A stretch of DNA of 41,235 bases from Leptospira weilii serovar Ranarum str. ICFT. Lineage in GTDB: Bacteria; Spirochaetota; Leptospiria; Leptospirales; Leptospiraceae. Under the pieces are notes generated by a model. That model saw only the letters and a program-made list of their open reading frames with translations, made no database searches and was not told where the DNA came from. Positions 31,398 through 41,235 of this stretch are shown piece after piece. Position 1 is the first letter of the stretch, and every line of letters starts with the position of its first letter. The translations under genes and the position numbers were made by a program. The stretch covers positions 35,001 to 76,235 of the forward strand of contig NZ_AOHC02000036.1 in the NCBI RefSeq assembly GCF_000332415.1. Direction: 5' to 3'.

Positions 31398-32535
31398 CTA
31401 TTTTCGGTTTAGAGCGGTTCCGATTTTCTTTTTGGAATATAAAAATCGATCGGTCTCAAAATCCAAACGAGCTATTTGTAAAATCTCTTGGAACAAGGTT
31501 TTTTCGTCCCCTAGGCTCTGACGATAACAAATCGGAAAGGTGGAATAAAACGGAGACAAACCGGGAGTCAAATTGATTTCAAGAAAAAAAGGATTTCCCA
31601 AAGAGTCGAGTTTCCAGTCGAGTCTCGCGGGCCCGGATGTCCCCAGAGATTCGCAAAGTAAAACGCTTTGTTCCCGAAAGAATGTTTCCAAATCCTTCGG
31701 GCAATCAAATACAAGAGTTTCCGGCATAACACTTTTGGATTTCGTTTTTTCCCCGTAGACCTCTTCCACTTTCAAATCGTCCCGAAGAACCAATCTACCC
31801 GCCGAACCGGCCCGATAACCTAGAATCGCAGAACCTATTACAGAAATAGTATATTCAGTTCCCGTTAAGTATTCTTCCACGAGATACGGAAAAAAAACCT
31901 CGGATTTCGAGGACAACTTAAGACATAGGTCCTTTTCGTCGGAAACGACACTTTCCTCCCCGATTCCGAGACTGGAACCTTCTCCGGCAGGTTTTAAAAA
32001 ACCGGGAAAGGAAAATCCTTTCGGAACTACAAAGTTGAATTTCGGACAAGCCGAAGACCCATTCGACTCGAAAGAACTTTCTTTAGAACCGATCGATTTT
32101 TTTTTTGGCGGGACAAAATCCTTTTGGGAACGAATCAAAAATCCGGGCGCAATCGGAACGCCGATCGATTGGGCGAAAATTCTAGTTAGGTTTTTATCCA
32201 AGGATAAATTTTGACAATAAACGTCGGAACCCGTATGAGGAAAACCGAATAACTCCGCCGCAGCCGGAATCAAAGACTCCCTGTTTCTAGAACAAAAACC
32301 TTCCATCAGATGAAAGAGCACGGGACGTTCGGTAAAGTCGAAGTCACAGTAACGTTTTAGTTTTTCCAAAAGTTCTCCCGGAGTCGCGATCAACTCGGGT
32401 CTTTCTCCGACTTCGCTTAACAATTCCAAGATCGCTTCCACGGACCTTGAAGATTCCCATTCCTGTTTGTAGATTTCCGGAAACTCTCCCTCGAACTCGT
32501 GGAGGTCGGCGTAAATAAGAACGGTCGGAGTTACG

Positions 32536-32543
<8 letters not shown>
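31398..32543 (-). CDS. D-alanine-D-alanine-ligase-like ATP-grasp enzyme
   Basis: A 381-residue ATP-grasp ligase. N-terminal '[16 protein letters not shown]' matches the Ddl substrate region, '[18 protein letters not shown]' the Ddl loop, '[14 protein letters not shown]' the ATP-binding lysine/glycine loop, '[18 protein letters not shown]' the grasp, and '[19 protein letters not shown]' the metal-binding end. It is longer than Ddl because of a Ser/Lys-rich insertion around residues 145-165, and it differs in the active-site end, so it is probably not the cell-wall Ddl but a ligase for another amino acid. It overlaps the KamA-type gene by 8 bp and precedes the HDO gene by 15 bp, a tight operon. 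Confidence 0.8.
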
Positions 32544-33798
<1,255 letters not shown>

Positions 33799-33826
33799 AA
33801 AGGTTCTTCCTATTTTCCCCGAGTCG

Positions 33827-35439
<1,613 letters not shown>

Positions 35440-35464
35440 CAACGAGTACAGACAAAATCACCCG

Positions 35465-35495
<31 letters not shown>

Positions 35496-35537
35496 GAACC
35501 GTTTCTAAAATGAGGAAGCTGATTCCTTGCAAAACGT

Positions 35538-36750
<1,213 letters not shown>

Positions 36751-36767
<17 letters not shown>

Positions 36768-37119
36768 GAACGGGGAGTTCGTAGTGAAACGTAATTTCAC
36801 AGTACGCACCTTCGTCTATGTACTTCGTTTCCACGGCTTCCATAAAAAATAATCTGTTTTTTTGTTCGGGTTCGAGTTCTTCGAGTTTGCGCGCCGCGAT
36901 GGACTTTGCGGCCGTGCAGGAAGTATTCTTCATTTTGAATAGATCGTTTTCCTCGACGGAAGCCGAAGAAGCGCCTCCGATCGAGACGAGTTTGTATTTG
37001 TGCGGACCTAATACCTCCACGGTCACTCCCGTATCGATATGAATCCTTTCCTTGACTTGTTTCGTGCAAGCGGCAAGCGCGATTAAAAACACAAGAATAC
37101 AATTTAATATTTTTATCAT
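36751..37119 (-). CDS. Hypothetical lipoprotein
   Basis: A ~122-residue protein with signal '[12 protein letters not shown]', a clear lipobox, and a ~100-residue mature part containing two further Cys ('TSCTAAK' and '[14 protein letters not shown]'). No family is recognised. ATG 37119 is preferred over TTG 37134 because GAGGGA is ~9 bases upstream of the ATG. It is probably envelope-located and possibly stabilised by one disulfide. Confidence 0.65.
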
Positions 37120-37300
37120 CTTTGGTTCCCTCAACCAGATTTTTTGAATCCCGATCCCGACCGATCAAAAGTCGCCCTTATCGCAAGTTACCGAAGGATA
37201 TCCGACCGACAAGAAGGAATGAGTCACTTACATTTTTGTACGAAACTTTTTTTCTCTTACTCATAACTATATACTCCAGTATCCGATCTTTTGCATAAAA

Positions 37301-37355
37301 ACAGTATTTTGCGATAAACGGTAACGGTACTCGATTTTATAGAGATCGGTAGCGG
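37301..37355. repeat. Dispersed ~55-bp intergenic repeat, copy 2
   Basis: ACAGTATTTTGCGATAAACGGTAACGG and the following TACTCGAT-TTATAGAGATCGG match 5635-5690 in the same orientation. It lies 6 bases beyond the mqnC stop codon. Here the 7-bp hairpin of copy 1 is not conserved, so the shared feature is the primary sequence. Confidence 0.65.
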
Positions 37356-37360
37356 CTAAT

Positions 37361-38461
37361 TCAAAAAGTTTGAACCGGTTCGTTCTTGTAACGATCGTAA
37401 TTGTAGAGAAGATCCCTTCGTTTCGGAACAAATCCTCCTTCTTTTAAAAACTTTACCGCTTCTTTTTCGGTCTTGAGTCCGTAAGATCGCAAAACGTTTT
37501 CCTCTATGACCACGGAAGATATATCGTCCGCTCCGCTCGTGAGAGCCAATTGTCCGACTCCTTTTCCGAGGACCATCACCGAAGTTTCGATATGTTTGAT
37601 GTTATCCAAGAAAATTCTACAGATCCCCAGAACCTTGAGGTATTCCTGGGTTGCAACCGCTCGCACCTTAAATCGTTTGGTCTGGGGTTGAAAGGTCCAA
37701 GGTATAAAGGATAAAAATCCTCCGGTTCTGTCCTGGAGATTTCGCACAACGTTTAAATGTTCGATGACTTCTTCCTGAGTTTCTTCGGAGCCGAACACGA
37801 TGTTCGCGCTTCCGAGAAGTCCCGCTTCGTGACAGGTTTCCATCGCGCGCACCCATTCTTCCGTGGTCGCTTTTTTGGGCGAGATGATGTTTCTCATCCG
37901 ATCGGTCAGGATTTCGGCCCCGGCTCCCGGAACGGAATCGAGTCCCGCTTGTTTGAGAAGGTGGAGAACTTCTTTGAGTGAAAGTCCGGTGACCTTTTCC
38001 AAGTTGATGATTTCCACCGGGGAGAAAGCGCGGATGTGCATTTCCGGATATTTCTTTTTAACGGCCGTGATCACGCCTAAATAATAATCAAACGGAAGAT
38101 CCGGATAGACTCCTCCTTGCAGAAACATCTGATCGGCTCCTTCTTGGACCGCGTAGTCCATCTTTTCCAATATTTCTTCCGAGGAAAGAACGTAACCTTT
38201 GCCGTTTCCGATCTCGTCCATGAAAGAACAGAAACTACATTCTACGTTGCAATAGTTCGTGTAATTCACGACCCGAAACATCGTATAACTTGCGTAGGAG
38301 TGAGAGAGAATTTTTTCCCGGAGCGTACGGGCCGTAGCCATGATCTTAAGATGATCCCCTTCCCGATAGAGCGTCAGAGCTTCTTCGGGAGAAATCCGAT
38401 TCCCATCCAAGGCTTTTTCTAAAATCCGATCTGCGGGTTGTGATGAAAAGATAGAGGCCAC
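37361..38461 (-). CDS. mqnC: Cyclic dehypoxanthinyl futalosine synthase-type radical SAM enzyme
   Basis: A 366-residue radical SAM enzyme of the futalosine menaquinone pathway. The cluster motif C71-x3-C75-x2-C78 ('[10 protein letters not shown]') follows 'VVNYTNY'. '[20 protein letters not shown]', 'IRAFSPVEI' and '[16 protein letters not shown]' match the MqnC/MqnE group, and 'SFIPWTFQP' favours MqnC over MqnE. MqnC cyclises dehypoxanthinyl futalosine on the way to menaquinone. It stands alone here, upstream of a quinone-linked oxidoreductase transcribed the opposite way. Confidence 0.8.
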   Translation of the reverse strand: MASIFSSQPADRILEKALDGNRISPEEALTLYREGDHLKIMATARTLREKILSHSYASYTMFRVVNYTNYCNVECSFCSFMDEIGNGKGYVLSSEEILEKMDYAVQEGADQMFLQGGVYPDLPFDYYLGVITAVKKKYPEMHIRAFSPVEIINLEKVTGLSLKEVLHLLKQAGLDSVPGAGAEILTDRMRNIISPKKATTEEWVRAMETCHEAGLLGSANIVFGSEETQEEVIEHLNVVRNLQDRTGGFLSFIPWTFQPQTKRFKVRAVATQEYLKVLGICRIFLDNIKHIETSVMVLGKGVGQLALTSGADDISSVVIEENVLRSYGLKTEKEAVKFLKEGGFVPKRRDLLYNYDRYKNEPVQTF

Positions 38462-38556
38462 GTTTACTCCTTATAATCAAACGAACTTAAAAAGCCCGCC
38501 CTTCAATCATTCAACCGATTCCGAATTTTGCACCCTCTTTTTAGGGATCAGGTGCG

Positions 38557-38620
38557 GTTAGAAATCAGGATTCAGTGTTAGGGTTCAGGATTAGAAATCA
38601 GGATTCGGTGTTCGGGGTCT
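38557..38620. repeat. Short degenerate 33-bp tandem repeat upstream of the EtfD-type gene
   Basis: GGTTAGAAATCAGGATTC and GTGTT recur with a 33-base period (TTAGAAATCAGG at 38558 and 38591), inside a TTAGGG/TTCAGG-rich stretch. It occupies the mqnC/etfD divergent promoter region (38462-38706) and is of variable-number type. Confidence 0.6.
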
Positions 38621-38648
38621 TGTTTTGAAAATTCCTCGACAGGGGAAA

Positions 38649-40816
<2,168 letters not shown>

Positions 40817-40828
40817 TTCTAAAATACA

Positions 40829-40858
40829 CCGTCGAAATCGCGTAAGTGATTTCGACGG
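40829..40858. terminator. Perfect 11-bp hairpin between convergent genes
   Basis: CCGTCGAAATC (40829-40839) pairs perfectly with GATTTCGACGG (40848-40858) around an eight-base loop. It lies 32 bases after the etfD stop and ~100 bases beyond the kinase stop. There is no T-run on either side, so it may be a bidirectional stabilising hairpin or a Rho-aided terminator. Confidence 0.6.
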
Positions 40859-40960
40859 GTCCGTAAAAGCCGGATAAGAAACCCGACGTCGTTCGATCCC
40901 ATTTCAGACCTACCTAAGATCTTACCGATCCTTCGCAAGGGCTACGAAAGAACTACAAAT

Positions 40961-41235
<275 letters not shown>

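Noticed and set aside
37301..37355. Simple Rho-independent terminator for mqnC
   Set aside because: The hairpin possible in the other copy (5652-5690) is not conserved here and there is no minus-strand T-run, so the shared primary sequence is not explained by termination.

Overview
The window reads as chromosomal DNA of a Leptospira species, probably from the pathogen-related clade. This is inferred from overall protein character, relaxed spirochaetal lipoboxes, the futalosine menaquinone gene mqnC, the arsS pair and moderate GC; no marker gene here fixes the species. About 30 genes can be supported, most of them housekeeping or envelope functions in short operons. No rRNA, tRNA, CRISPR array, transposase or integrase was seen.

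Left part (1-8716): the 3' end of a class D beta-lactamase-like (penicillin-recognising) gene, a CPA2 antiporter fused to USP-like domains, and a solitary SPPY-type DNA methyltransferase. The methyltransferase converges on, and overlaps, an arsenosugar-type pair (arsS plus an AhpD-like partner). Then come a DUF4395 membrane protein and a translationally coupled GT2 / GT-C glycosyltransferase pair.

Accessory island (about 8553-11723): the last ~165 bp of the GT-C gene plus its downstream flank is present twice, as direct repeats bracketing about 2.7 kb of foreign-looking DNA. Inside are a decayed GHMP sugar-kinase remnant, an intact GC-rich seven-bladed beta-propeller lectin gene on the minus strand, a second pair of direct repeats, and a frameshifted ankyrin-repeat gene. 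A CzcA-type metal efflux pump follows without visible partner subunits.

Middle part (15.2-29.9 kb): an AT-rich DUF4105 outer-membrane protein and a small lipoprotein; a tandem ThyX-type thymidylate synthase behind a long leader; an M20 amidohydrolase; a 7TM/SpoIIE-type phosphatase; a minus-strand operon of thiolase-like protein (catalytic Cys apparently Ser), heptosyltransferase-like GT9 and aminopeptidase P; and a plus-strand operon of bacterioferritin, THUMP rRNA methyltransferase and a vertebrate-type N-acetylglutamate synthase-like protein. The last gene takes its stop codon from a duplicated palindromic repeat.

Right part (30.4-41.2 kb): the most interesting locus is a tight minus-strand operon of a KamA-type radical SAM aminomutase, a D-Ala-D-Ala-ligase-like ATP-grasp enzyme and a heme-oxygenase-like diiron oxidase-fold protein. 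It looks like a small biosynthetic pathway acting on lysine or a similar amino acid (inference). It is followed by a HAD phosphatase, a GerMN protein, a diguanylate cyclase, a lipoprotein, mqnC, an ETF:quinone oxidoreductase of the EtfD type, and the end of a HisKA_2-type sensor kinase. A ~55-bp intergenic repeat occurs at both 5.6 kb and 37.3 kb.
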